In this document: positions 23,315 to 34,017 of the stretch, piece after piece
How positions within the stretch are numbered: the first letter of the stretch is position 1
Layout: every line of letters begins with the position of its first letter
DNA from: Atherinomorus stipes
Taxonomy: Eukaryota > Chordata > Actinopteri > Atheriniformes > Atherinidae
Direction of reading: 5' to 3'
Assembly (NCBI GenBank): GCA_023101725.1
Contig: JALJCO010001098.1
Span: 1,674,001 to 1,738,000 of the forward strand
Length of the DNA stretch: 64,000 bases
Made by a program: the position numbers and the translations under genes
The notes under the pieces: generated by a model
What the model was told of the DNA's origin: nothing
What the model saw: only the letters and a program-made list of their open reading frames with translations
The model's database searches: none

Positions 23315-25365
23315 GTATTTTGCCAAAAAATATCACAATCTTGAAAATGTTTACAAGTTTGATAAAAGCATACAAATTCTTCTTCAGGTCTGTCTGAGAG
23401 AGAGGAGCGTTACGTCCTACTTGATTTTCTTTGCAACATTACTTTCAAATTAATATTTCTCATCAGGAATCTTCGCATTGATGCCTGCGCAGGCATGCTG
23501 GCAATTTTATCTAACTTTCTGTGGCGCATGTAATCATAGGATGATGTAAATGGTTAAAATATGACGACTTAAGGTGGTTCGTTTTTACTCTTCAAACTGT
23601 GTTTGCTGTTCTTGCTTAGTTAATGTGGAAGCTAACCTTTTGGCTGCTGTCTGATTGGTTGATAATGCGAAAAAGATGAAAAAACATCATGCATTAGTCA
23701 TTAGTTTGTTTACTTTGGGCAAAATAATTCATTATCTCTAATATATATGATGGTGATAACGTCGGCCTGAGGCACCATGCTTTCATGTCGTTTTCCCAAT
23801 TCCCGTCTCTTATAAATATCACGTCCCAGGAACACTTTCAGGGGACAAATTTACATTTGGCCATTGCTCCAGAATGCGTAGCTTATTTGCTAATTATGAC
23901 AGAATTTTTACATAAATGGGGAAACAAGAGAAAACGATGAGGTGATGACATGATATTTCCAGAAGGTTAGCTTATATCGCTAGCTTAATGATAGAAGAAC
24001 AGAGGGAGCTGATGTTTGGCTGATGACTTGCATGTCTGCCTTAAAACTGCGCTGACGGCTGGAATTTTTGTATGATTTGGTCGGGTTTGTTGGCCACACC
24101 TAAATGCATGCCATCTTTTACACTATTCCTCTACGTTCCCCATGACAGATATGGATATAAGCCTAACATATCCAGCAGTAAGAGTTTAAATCTGGAAGTT
24201 GACAGCAGTTTTGATGGCAGAAGCAGGCTGCCTGCATGTCTCTGTGTAGATTAGATCCACTGGCCTTTGGGCATTTTCAGGAACCATACCCACACACAAG
24301 CACACAGAGTTAATAATAACATTCCCAGAATTATAAATACAGCTTCTGTTTGGCACAAAGATGGGCTTAAATTCAAGATTTCTTTTTATATAAACATCTT
24401 TTCCCTTACTTTCAGTTGTGTGTCTTTCTCTGCTTGGTTTTCTCCCCATGTAGCTTGTTTGCTTTGGAATAGTTGCTACTCTCCCTTTTTTTCCCCCTGG
24501 CTTTTATAATGTCATTCTTTCTTGTTTATCATAACTACTGACAGCAGGTCCTTGTATTTGCTGATTAAAAACAAAGTTTATGCTGGATTTAAAAGAAAAA
24601 AAAGCAAAAAGCAAAAAAAAAAAAAAAACCTCTTGCATGCATTATCACTTTGTATCACTGTCACTGCCAAGCTGCAAACAGGACTCAGATGTGACAGCAC
24701 TTACGAGGATGTTTGGCCTCTGGTTTCTGTCTCGAGGGATGCTTGTCCATGTCGGGCGCTCCGCACAAAACCAGACGAAGGTCAAAATTACAAGTTGATT
24801 TAATATTGATGTTGAACTGTTGTAAATACACAGCATTAAAGCAACAGCTTGACTTTTTTCTTCTTTTTAAATACTCACTAATATTTAGTGGTGGGAAACT
24901 TGGTTCGATTTCTTATTAAAAACAAAGGATTGTTTTCGGTTGGTAAATCCATATGAAGGCCAGGGTTCAAGCATTCCCATTGGCTTACATGAACACGGTC
25001 AATAAATTCACCTCATCTGCTTGTGTTTTTTATTAATATGACCGATTGTTTCAGGATGCACCCTCAGGAAAGATGCTGGAAGTTTTGGACTGATATGATT
25101 AATGACTTGTTTATAATCAGATCATTTGAGCTGTAATATTGAAGTGCAGTAATCCATCAATATGTTTATTTTTGCTTTCGCTGGTTGTAGCAAACTGCAG
25201 TAAATGATTATTGCATTTGCAGATCTTTTTCCTGAAGAGCGAGTTTTTAAAGCTTGATTAAAGCAGTTGACTATAAAGCTTTTCAACTTCCTTTGAGAAA
25301 CAGTAAATTTATAAAAGGGTTGTTTTTTTGCAGCTGAAATAAACACTGCCCATCCGTACAAAAAA
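23315..25365. other. No recognised gene; probable znf865 intron
   Basis: Ordinary A/T-rich DNA with no splice-flanked protein-like exon. An A-run lies at 24613-24627. Confidence 0.4.
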
Positions 25366-25463
25366 AAAATTACTCATTTGACTATTTAGTTGGTCCACCT
25401 TTAGCTTCAGTCAGTTTCTGCAATGTTGCATCATTTTTGTGTCCAGAGTTGCATCAACTAAGC

Positions 25464-25684
25464 CAGGGATGCGCAGCTCTGGTCATCGAGGGCCGCAGTC
25501 CTGCAGGGTTTAGATATTGTCGCACTCCCAACATGCCTGGTTCAAATGAAATGTCTCTCCTCAACAGCTTGTCAAGTTCTGCCCAAGCATGTTGATCCAT
25601 TAATTTTATTCAGGTGTGCTGCTTCAAGAAACATCTATAACCTGCAGGACTGTGGCCCTCGAGGACCAGCTTTGCCCATCCCTA
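25464..25684. mobile_element. hAT MITE (CAGGGATG ends, TCGAGGGCC arms)
   Basis: The left end CAGGGATGCGCAG with 'atcgagggcc' is mirrored by 'ggccctcgagg' and CATCCCTA on the right. Flanks AACTAAGC (25456-25463) and AACTAACC (25685-25692) match at 7 of 8 bases, fitting a hAT target duplication. It is related to the element at 44074. Confidence 0.8.
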
Positions 25685-25789
25685 AACTAACCCTTCGAGC
25701 CAGATGAATCCTGGCATTTCCATCTTAGAATATGGTCGTGTCATCTGAGCAGAATAATCTGCTAATTCAGTATTCAAGTACAAGCTGAC

Positions 25790-26100
25790 CTCATTCTTTG
25801 GGCACATAATGTTGCAGAGCATCTGTTGGTCTCTCTTTCTGTCTTCTCCACCCCAGCCGGTCGAGGCAGATGGCCGCTCTACCTGAGCCGGGTTCTGCCG
25901 GAGGTTTTTCTTCCCTGTTAAAAGGGTGTTTTCCTTCCCACTGTCGCCACCACTCCGTGCTTGCTCAGGATGGGGGATTGGACCGGGTCATGTCAAGATT
26001 CAATCCAATCTGTTGGTTTCCTTAGCTAGGGGATTATGGTTTAAGCGCCCTGAGGTGACATTGTCATGAATTGACGCTATACAAATGAAGTTGTATTGAA
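25790..26100 (+). mobile_element. 3' tail of a non-LTR retrotransposon
   Basis: It contains the fish LINE/SINE tail features 'ccggaggtttttcttcc', 'ttccttcccactgtcgcc' and a terminal 'gacgctatacaaatgaag' followed by 'ttgtattgaac'. No reverse-transcriptase remains. Confidence 0.65.
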
Positions 26101-26149
26101 CCCAGATCTGAACCTGCACCTGAGCAGCTGCAGCAACCCCAGACCTTAG

Positions 26150-26455
26150 TCCCCTCCCACAGGCTGGTACAGTAGATACCAGACATGATGGCTGCATCAC
26201 TTCATCCTCCTCTCTTCTTACCCTGATGCACCCATCACTCTGGAACAGAGTAAATCTGGACTCATCAGACCACATGACCTTCTTCCTTTGCTCCAGAGTC
26301 CAATCTTTGTGCTTCCAGCAAATGGAGGCCTTTTTTTCTGACTATCCTCACTAATAAGTGGTTTTCTTAAGGCTACACAGCTGTTCAGTCCCAATCCCTT
26401 GAGTTCCCTTCGCATTCTGTGTGTGGGAATGCTCCTACTTTCACTATGAAACACA
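26150..26455 (-). pseudogene. Tc1-like transposase fragment
   Basis: Minus-strand frames encode RRELKGLGLNSCVALRKPLI (26350-26420) and, in another frame, MWSDESRFTLFQSDGCIRVR (26216-26275). These are the DNA-binding/catalytic-linker and WSDESRF catalytic blocks of Tc1-type DDE transposases. A frameshift separates the two, and N- and C-terminal parts are missing. It is inactive. Confidence 0.85.
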
Positions 26456-26505
26456 GCCCTGAAACCTACTGTTGTTTTTTAATGATTTGATTTCACCAAA
26501 TATTT

Positions 26506-27294
26506 AAAGGGGTAGTTCGGAATTTGACATAGGGCCTCATTTTGAGTTAGCAGGGGTATTATTGATCACTGGAGACAGTTTCAGCATATTTTATCCTGTT
26601 ACCCTAGTTGCAGGAGGTCAATAGGACCACCTAGCCTGTCATTAAAACAAATATTCACTCCACAGAACACCTGAGGCCAATCGGTTATAACGCCAGACTG
26701 TCTATGTTAATACCCGTGTTAATAGAAGAATGTTACAAATAAAACTAACCTTCCATCACAAATTATTGCATTACATTTTAGGGAAAAGTTTCTCGCTAGC
26801 TTATGCTTTGCTTCTGAGTGGTATTCCAGGGTTCATAGAGAGATGGTGACGGTTCATTTGATGAAACAAATTCAAAATCATCTTAAAAATTCAATATATC
26901 CCCATGCCTTTTGTACATGGCCATATCTTGACTGTAGATTTGTGTAATTAAATTCCTTGGTGCACGTAGCAGCAGATGATGTCACTCCTCTGCCAAACAC
27001 AGGAAGCAAAACTGTCATGCTGCTGAGACACTTTACCATCAAAATGCAACACAATGCAAGGTTAGTTTTATTTGTAACATTATTCTATTAACATGGGTAT
27101 TTACATAGACAGTCTGGCGTTATAACTGATTGCCTCAGGTGTTCTGTGGCGTGGATAAGGTTGCTTTTACTGACAGGCTAGATGATCTTATTGACATGCG
27201 CTAGCCTTAGCATCGGCAACCTCCTGCAACTAGAAATAGTACCCAGGCTAACTTGGAAATGAGGCCATATAGAAAACATCTGAACTACCTCTTT
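26506..27294. mobile_element. Fold-back element with ~250-bp inverted arms
   Basis: The left end AAAGGGGTAGTTCGG is inverted as CTGAACTACCTCTTT at the right end. The arms stay complementary far inward: 'gcaggaggtcaatagg', 'acgccagactgtctatg' and 'gttacaaataaaactaacc' each have an inverse partner at 27220-27240, 27100-27120 and 27060-27080. The central loop is about 300 bp. No coding capacity. Confidence 0.85.
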
Positions 27295-27962
27295 CAATGA
27301 TCACCCATCGTAATCATTTAAGGGTTTTCCGACCACATTTCTTCCTCAGAGATGTTGGTTCCCCAAAATCTTTCCAGTTTTTAATGATGCATAAGATGCC
27401 TCTCACCCCAGTTTTAGTAGTATCAGCATCTCCTTAGATGTTTTCTTTGCTTTATGCTAAACAAGACCACAGGATATTTGTTCATGCATCAGAATCAGTC
27501 GAGGTTAAATAACATCTTACCAGTTGAAACATAATCCATGTAATGATTCGGAGGATTGTACCTATTCGCTCAGTTAAATTCAGGTGGTGATTTTTTTTAT
27601 TTATTTAATTTAAATATAATATTAATGAAATTTCATGCCAGTGATGTCCAGTATTGCTCTTTTTAAACTTAGAAAAATAAAAGTACACAGCAAACTGTGA
27701 CTTTCTGTTGTGTGTCGTTCAAACAGGCTGATTATCAGCATGGTTACAGCCAGATAATTATATATATTTATGAAAAATAGGTGGTTACTATGGTTACACT
27801 GTTTTTGTTGCAAGGGATGTGACTTAGATGCAGATATAAACCTTCAGATTAGTGTTTATGGTAAACGAGTTCTGGTTTCTGTTTAGTTTATCTGATCCAT
27901 ATCATGTTACAGAATCACTAACGACATTATTGTTCCTCTTCCACTTTTTTTCTTTCTCTCAG

Positions 27963-28386
27963 GCTTCTCAAAGGACTCCATGACAAGAAAAAAGGCCGGT
28001 GAAGCAATGTTTGATCCTCCACTGAAATAACGGACACACTCCACATCATGGGACTAGTCGAACTGTTTAGGAATATGAAACACTTCAAAGAAACACTACA
28101 GACTCATTTTTTTCTAATATAATTTAGTATATTTCTTATTTATGATCCATTTTATAACATCCCACTGAAGCACTTGAAGGCTTCACTCCTGAATGAAGAG
28201 TAGATGCATTAGTAATACATTTATGTGGGGAAAAAAGACTTTTTGATGGGCTACAGTGGCTTGTAAGACTGTCACTGAAACCCAGACCTTAGTTTAATAA
28301 GGGCTCTTCACCATTTCTTATTACTGCAAACTTAGTGCACGGGGTTGGTCCATCCCCTGGACACTTTGCCACAGCTGTTTTGGGAG
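27963..28386 (+). other. Candidate 5' UTR segment of znf865
   Basis: A very strong acceptor ('ccactttttttctttctctcag', ending 27962) precedes this block. It could be the 5' part of the coding exon. It contains at least one short upstream ORF (ATG at 27979, 16 codons, stop 28027-28029). A second good acceptor, TTGCCACAG, ends at 28374, only 12 bases before the proposed start codon, so the exon may instead begin at 28375. Confidence 0.4.
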
Positions 28387-31300
28387 ATGTTTCAGTTCAG
28401 CAAGTACCCCATGGACATTTTAGAGATGCTAAGTGGGCACCAAGCCCACCAGTTCAAAGGCCTGGGATTAGAGCGACAGCTGAGCCACCAGCAGCAGGTC
28501 CAGCTGCAGCATCAGCAGCAGCTCCAGCAGCAGCACCAGCCCTCTGCTGACACCTCCGGGAGCCTCCTGTCTGGGCTTGGGCTGGGATCCCTGCAGAGCT
28601 CTCGGAGCAATGCCTTCGCTGACTCCTCGTCGTTATTCGCCAAAATGAGCGCGACCCCCCCATCCATCTCCCACCAGAGCCAGTCATCCTCGTCGTCTCA
28701 CAGCTCCAGGAAGTCCAGTAAAATGAGCAGTAGCAGCAGCAGTGGGAGTGGGAGCTCGTCATCGGGATACCCGCAGTTCCTACGGCCTTTCCATCCGGCC
28801 GAGGCGGCGCTCGCTCAGGAGCAGCTGCACTCCGGGATGGGTCGCTTCGACTTCACCGGAAGCAGCAGCGCAGGAAGCGCTGGGGTGATCGGGGTCACAT
28901 CTGCACCTCCACCCCCACCGTTGCATCCAGGTCTCTCTGTCCCCCAGCCCTCCCCTGGTCCTTCCACATCCTCACCCTCTCCCTCCACTTCAGTTTCAGT
29001 CTCCAACAACCCCTCTGGCAGCACCGCCGTCCCTTTAGTCGGCCAGTCGGACCCCCGCAGCCTCCACCAGCAATTCAGCTGCATGCTCGCTGCAAATCAG
29101 TACTTCCTTTCTGGCGTCCCCACCAACAGCAGCCTGGAGCAGTTCCTGGTCCAGCAAGGCACTCACAACCACTTGGGCCTAGGCCTCAGCCAGGGGGCCA
29201 CCGAATCCAACTCTGCCCTGGCCCCTCCTCCCGCTCTGCACTCCTCCCACAGCCACAGCCACACAGCTCCACAGCCTCAGCAGCAACAGCAGCAGCTTAC
29301 CCCTCATGCCTTATCTCATCCACACAGCCACGCTCACCACCCGCACCCCCTCCACCCGGCCCCCCAGCCTGCCCCACTGGGAGGCTTTGATTTCCAAGGT
29401 ATTCCAGTGCTTTCCTCTAACCAGATAGCATCATTAATGCAACAAGAGGCCGGCCTTCCCCTCCCTCTGCCTCTGCACCTGTCGCTGTCTAAAGACGATA
29501 GTGCAAAGGCAGGAGACACCACATCCACATCGGTTTCGAGTGGGGGGAGCAGGAGGAAGAAGGCGATGGCGGGCTACCTGCCTCAGAGGAAAACGGACAG
29601 TAGCAGCCACAGTCACAGCAGCCATAGCAGCAGCAGCGTTAGCAACTGCCACAACAGCAGCTCGAGTGGGCACAGTCAGAGCTCTTCATCTGGCCTCGTG
29701 GGAGGATCTGGGGGCGTTGGGCTAAGTGGCATCGGAAGTGAGCCACAGCACTCCTCTCTTCTCCCATCTTCCTCACAGCAGCAGTCATCCTCCACTGTCT
29801 CTTCATCTACATCTGCCTCCACGTCCTCAAATTCCACTTCAGTGCTCGTAGCCAACGGCGACCAACAGCTGTCAAAAACACAAGAAAGTCACAACAACGG
29901 CTCATCTGGGCAGCCAGAACCGGAGCCCCTTTACCACTGTGGTGAATGTGGTAAAACCTTCACTCACCTCTCCAGCCTTCGAAGGCATCTCCGCAGCCAC
30001 GGCTTGACGCCAGAAAGCCAAAGCAGGAAGTCGGACTGCAACTCGCCCAGCCCCGAGAGGATATTCTGCTGCGGAGAATGTGGGAAGAGGTTCAAAAAGA
30101 GGGGTCACCTCATCCAGCACAGCGTCACCCACTCAGAAAACCGGCCTTTCGTCTGCAGCATCTGCCAAAAGTCCTTTAACCGCAGAGAGTCGCTCACAAG
30201 ACACGAGAAGATCCACGACGAGAAGCCTTTCCGCTGCCCGGCGTGTGGGCGTTGTTTCCGTGAGAGCACCTCTCTCCTCAACCATGCTGCATCGGGCGCT
30301 TGCGGCAAACCTCCACGCAGTTCAAAAAACCGGACCACCAGCAGCGCCAACGCATCGTCTGACCCGAGCAGCAGCAAGATGGGAAGCAGCACCGATGGGG
30401 TGGGAATTTCAAATGACGGGGCCGGGTTGGGAAACGACAAGTATGCAACGGATTATTCCAGAAATCGCTACCAGAACCAGGCGCCTTATAACAACGCTGT
30501 AGATGATTACAGACGGTCACAACCTTCCTCTCTCTACTCCCCAGAGACGACGTTAGCCAATGAAATGACCAGCCAGACACTTCGTAAAGCCCCTTTGGCC
30601 CCAACTCTTCATCCTCATCCACAAAGTCAACAACAGCAGCAGCATCATCATCATCAACCGCAGCAGCAGCCCCAGCAGCAGCAGCAGCAGCCCCACCTCC
30701 CCCTGTCCTCCCTGTTGGATGATTCAGAGGATGAGGTCACTAGCAGCGCAATGTCGGCCATCGCTGCTGCAGCCGCAGCCTCCTGCGATATAAGCACAGA
30801 GAGCCGGGAAGGAGAGAGGAGGGACATCATTGGAGGTTTGCTGGGGGGGTTGGGGTTTGGTAACATGGGTGGACCATCATCCACATCTACCCTAAACGGT
30901 TCTACCATTCCTTTGACCCACCCCAGCCAGCCTCACACAAAGCCCAGGAGACCGAGGAAGCCTCGAGAGAAAAGGGACCCAAACGCCATCGTGAGGAGGA
31001 GGAGGAGCCCAGCGCCACCGGGAGACGGCTCGGACCGGCCGTACGGGTGCCAGATATGCGGCAAACGCTTCAGGAGGGCCGAGACTCTGCGGCGCCACAA
31101 CCGCGTTCACACCGGGGAGAAGCCTCACGCCTGCGAAGTGTGCGGTAAAATGTTCCGCGAGCCTTTCCACCTCACCAAACACCTCACCGTGCACTCCGGG
31201 CAGAAAAACTACAAATGCAATCTCTGCGGGAAGATGTTTGCCTATGCACAGAGTCTGGTGAGACACGGGAAGCTGCACAGAAAAGGTGAAATCGACAACC

Positions 31301-32535
31301 AGGGGAGGAGGATAAAAGGAGCTGCTGCCGCCATCAGTCAGGTCGCCAACTCCGGGAACTCCGACTACTTCTCATCGTGCTCCCAAGAAGAAAAGTCTCC
31401 AACGTCCGGCACCCCCTCTCAAAGGCTCTACACCTGCACAGTCTGCTGGAAGTCATTCCGCCACTATTTCCACCTCACAGCACATCAACAGACTATCCAT
31501 GGTGGGGGGGTGGGGCTGGAGAAGTCCTTTCGTTGTGAGGTGTGTGGCAAAGCCTTCGCCTACTCCAACAGCTTAGTGCGGCACAAACTCTCTCAGCACG
31601 GCATCGACCGCAACGGCCAGCGCGTCAACCAGTCTCAGCCCTCCGGATTCTCGCCGCTCTTTTATGATTCTGGATCAGGGTCCAACTACGCTGGGGCGTC
31701 CCACATGCAGCAGGGAGTTACCGAGCAGCAACAGCAGCCGCAGCAGCAGCAACAACAACAACAACAACAACAACAACAGCAGCAGCAACAGCTGCAGCAC
31801 CCTTTTCCCTACCAAGCAAAAACCTTCCAAAAGCCGCATGGACAGACAAGAAAGCATAGGAAGAAAAAAAGGCGTGTGGTGATCCACAGCATCATGAGAG
31901 ACGGGAGGCTGGTGGGGGTCCCTCTGAGTGAGGACACGCGCAGGAAGTTGATGATTCTGAGGAAAAAAAGGGGCAAACAGCAGGCACAGCTCAACAGAAA
32001 AAAGCTCCTGGCCCAGCTGAAGGTTAAGGGCGGGGGTCTGAAGGTCAAGTCGTGGTGCGGGGGAGCCGTCAGAGTCACCGGCCTCACCTCCATGGACATC
32101 CCTCTCAAGCGCTTCCCCTGCCCCATCTGCCCCAGCACCACTTACGCCAAACAGGGCTCTCTGCTGGTCCACCACGCCATCAGGCACCCACCCAGAAACT
32201 CAGGCCGCCTCGTCCGTCTGTGGTGCATGGTGTGCGGGAGACGCACCACCTCGTTACATAAAGCCTTGAAACACAGGGGCCAGCACCTGAAACAAGCTGC
32301 ATTCCAATGCCACAAATGCCGACGCCGTTTCTGGAACCCCTGGCTCCTGGCCCGGCACAAGTTCTCCTGCCGGGGGGTCGCCATCGTCAGCGGGGTCGGA
32401 AACTGGGGACTAATGAAGATGAGGTCGTCGTCGTCTCAAGACCATTCAGATAGCGACCTTTCACCAGGCCAGCTGACTGTTCCGGTTCTGGTCCAGCCTG
32501 AGAGATCAACAGTTCTGACTGAGTACAGTCAGTAA
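28387..32535 (+). CDS. znf865: C2H2 zinc-finger protein, ZNF865-like, 1382 aa
   Basis: A single large coding exon encodes a nuclear multi-zinc-finger protein, presumably DNA-binding; target genes are unknown. I chose ATG 28387 because the upstream in-frame extension has no ATG and crosses a splice acceptor at 28374. The N-terminus MFQFSKYPMDILEMLSGHQ resembles the short hydrophobic N-terminal motif of ZNF865. Long Ser-, Gln-, His- and Pro-rich linkers follow. I count twelve fingers: 1 at about residue 516; 2-4 at 560-640 (finger 4 ends H-x5-C); 5-7 at 886-965 with one TGEKPH linker; 8-9 at 1015-1070; 10-12 at 1244-1329 (finger 12 is C2HC). The order and sequence of fingers 2-9 match human ZNF865 as I know it, while the C-terminal fingers differ. 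Human ZNF865 and SHISA7 are close neighbours, supporting the call. There is no frameshift or internal stop. Confidence 0.82.
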   Translation: MFQFSKYPMDILEMLSGHQAHQFKGLGLERQLSHQQQVQLQHQQQLQQQHQPSADTSGSLLSGLGLGSLQSSRSNAFADSSSLFAKMSATPPSISHQSQSSSSSHSSRKSSKMSSSSSSGSGSSSSGYPQFLRPFHPAEAALAQEQLHSGMGRFDFTGSSSAGSAGVIGVTSAPPPPPLHPGLSVPQPSPGPSTSSPSPSTSVSVSNNPSGSTAVPLVGQSDPRSLHQQFSCMLAANQYFLSGVPTNSSLEQFLVQQGTHNHLGLGLSQGATESNSALAPPPALHSSHSHSHTAPQPQQQQQQLTPHALSHPHSHAHHPHPLHPAPQPAPLGGFDFQGIPVLSSNQIASLMQQEAGLPLPLPLHLSLSKDDSAKAGDTTSTSVSSGGSRRKKAMAGYLPQRKTDSSSHSHSSHSSSSVSNCHNSSSSGHSQSSSSGLVGGSGGVGLSGIGSEPQHSSLLPSSSQQQSSSTVSSSTSASTSSNSTSVLVANGDQQLSKTQESHNNGSSGQPEPEPLYHCGECGKTFTHLSSLRRHLRSHGLTPESQSRKSDCNSPSPERIFCCGECGKRFKKRGHLIQHSVTHSENRPFVCSICQKSFNRRESLTRHEKIHDEKPFRCPACGRCFRESTSLLNHAASGACGKPPRSSKNRTTSSANASSDPSSSKMGSSTDGVGISNDGAGLGNDKYATDYSRNRYQNQAPYNNAVDDYRRSQPSSLYSPETTLANEMTSQTLRKAPLAPTLHPHPQSQQQQQHHHHQPQQQPQQQQQQPHLPLSSLLDDSEDEVTSSAMSAIAAAAAASCDISTESREGERRDIIGGLLGGLGFGNMGGPSSTSTLNGSTIPLTHPSQPHTKPRRPRKPREKRDPNAIVRRRRSPAPPGDGSDRPYGCQICGKRFRRAETLRRHNRVHTGEKPHACEVCGKMFREPFHLTKHLTVHSGQKNYKCNLCGKMFAYAQSLVRHGKLHRKGEIDNQGRRIKGAAAAISQVANSGNSDYFSSCSQEEKSPTSGTPSQRLYTCTVCWKSFRHYFHLTAHQQTIHGGGVGLEKSFRCEVCGKAFAYSNSLVRHKLSQHGIDRNGQRVNQSQPSGFSPLFYDSGSGSNYAGASHMQQGVTEQQQQPQQQQQQQQQQQQQQQQQLQHPFPYQAKTFQKPHGQTRKHRKKKRRVVIHSIMRDGRLVGVPLSEDTRRKLMILRKKRGKQQAQLNRKKLLAQLKVKGGGLKVKSWCGGAVRVTGLTSMDIPLKRFPCPICPSTTYAKQGSLLVHHAIRHPPRNSGRLVRLWCMVCGRRTTSLHKALKHRGQHLKQAAFQCHKCRRRFWNPWLLARHKFSCRGVAIVSGVGNWGLMKMRSSSSQDHSDSDLSPGQLTVPVLVQPERSTVLTEYSQ
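30628..30692 (+). repeat. Coding CAG/CAT repeat (Gln/His-rich linker)
   Basis: CAG and CAT codons encode a Q/H/P-rich linker between fingers 4 and 5 of the zinc-finger protein. Confidence 0.8.
31726..31797 (+). repeat. Coding CAA/CAG polyglutamine tract
   Basis: About 20 nearly consecutive glutamine codons, with a pure CAA core at about 31749-31778, lie between fingers 9 and 10. Such a tract is likely to vary in length between individuals. Confidence 0.9.
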
Positions 32536-32999
32536 ACAAACAGTTTTCTAGACTAGATTGTTTTTAATGTTTATTTTTATGAAATAATCCAAGAAGCAAG
32601 CGACAGCTAGCAAGTTTTTTAACAAAAAAATAAAAAAAAAAAAAAAAAAGGGAAAATGGGGGAGGGTTCTACGGAGCCCCCCAGGTAGCATAGTTTTTTT
32701 TTTTTTTTTGTGTTACCATGCAATGTATTTTTGTTCCCTCACAATAAGCTTTGCGTTGTATGGATAAAAGGTGTCTACGTCAGGCCACGCTGTCATTCTA
32801 AAGCCCACTGCATCTTTCAAACATGCTGCCACATCCAGGATGTTTGCACCCCCGCTGAAGGATGTGCAAAGATCGGCTTAAAAAGGACTCCTGACTTTCC
32901 GTCGGCACGTACAATCTTCACATTTCATGTCCAGGTTAAGATGGCACAAGGGTTTGAGTGCGACAACGGGTCGCCCCCCCTGAACCGTTAGTCTTTCCT

Positions 33000-33362
33000 A
33001 AGGGTGGGTTAGAATATTGATGCATTCTTCCCTGTTCAATTCAGTATCGAATCGACAAATCCTCTGAATCTATTCACCTCCTGACCAATAGGGAGAGTCG
33101 TGCATGTTATTTATGTTGTATGGACGAAGGCCGTTGGATCATACATGACCAAAATGTCTATTTTTTATTTCAGATGTTTTTATCACCTGAAATTATGAGG
33201 AAACGGACCACATAATTGGGCATGATAATATAAATTAAAAAATCTACAACAGTCTCAACTTCTTATTAATTAAATATCAAAGCATTTAAACCAATATTGA
33301 ATTGAATTGATTTCAAATCGAAGTGCAATCATGAGGTTCTTAACTGCCCAGCCCTAGTCTTT
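33000..33362. repeat. Interspersed repeat with 'gcccagccctagt' edge
   Basis: The left edge 'taagggtgggttagaata' and right edge 'ctgcccagccctagtctt' are partly inverse, with repeated 'aatcgaa/ttcgatt' motifs inside. An old DNA element is likely. Confidence 0.4.
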
Positions 33363-33446
33363 CCCATTTTTAGCGTTTTCTCTCAAAATAAGTGTCAAAT
33401 CTAGGTCCCTTCAGCAGGTTTAACTGTTTGTGGGTGATGAAGATTT

Positions 33447-34017
33447 AGGGCCAGTCCCAGTACACCCAACTTTTTAGCCCTATCCCTAAATTTTGCATAT
33501 TCCAGTGAGGGTAGTGTCCCAGTTGCTGTTTGCATGTAGGGGTAGTGGACATAACGAGGGGTAGGGGGTAAGGATCTAGTCCATCAGAACGAGGGATTTC
33601 ATTTGCTGACTCGCAGAGGGAGGGCCAAAGAAAATTCCCCAGAAAGCTTTACGTTGTCATTTGCATACTGAATCAAACAACAATGGCAGTGTACAGATTA
33701 CACACTAGTCCGTTGCATTAGCCACGCTAGCTAGGCTAATATACCAGAGACTGTTGTCTCACAAGAGACAACAGGCGTCAGTGGCGACTTCTTCAGCACA
33801 CCTAGCAACAGTTCATGTTGCTGCTGGATGTGCTGTTATGGTGAGACGTATGTGCAGACATCACCATGCAGTCGCTTACATACCCGAACATTAATGCAGC
33901 AGGTGGTGTCCCAATTCCTAGGGACGATTCCAAAGCCCTACCCCTTCAGTTTGAGGGTGTAGTGCTAGTGAGTAAAGGCTAGTAGTCGTAAGTAGGGTGA
34001 ACATTGGGATTGGGCTT
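33447..34017. mobile_element. DNA element with AGGGCCAGTCCCAGTACACC ends
   Basis: The left edge 'gggccagtcccagtacaccc' is mirrored by 'gaacattgggattgggc' at the right. Both arms contain 'aggggtag' and 'gtgtcccaatt/agttg' motifs. No coding capacity. Confidence 0.6.

Larger units (their letters stand above)
25366..27570 (-). mobile_element. Decayed Tc1-like element with three nested insertions
   Basis: Tc1-type transposase remnants on the minus strand (26150-26455) lie inside a block that also contains a hAT MITE (25464-25684), a LINE tail (about 25790-26100) and a palindromic element (26506-27294). The outer edges are approximate and inferred from where the repeats stop. Confidence 0.45.

Noticed and set aside
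28454..32384. Many long antisense and alternate-frame ORFs over the zinc-finger exon
   Set aside because: They are shadows of the Ser/Gln/Pro-rich coding frame and show no domain or splice context.
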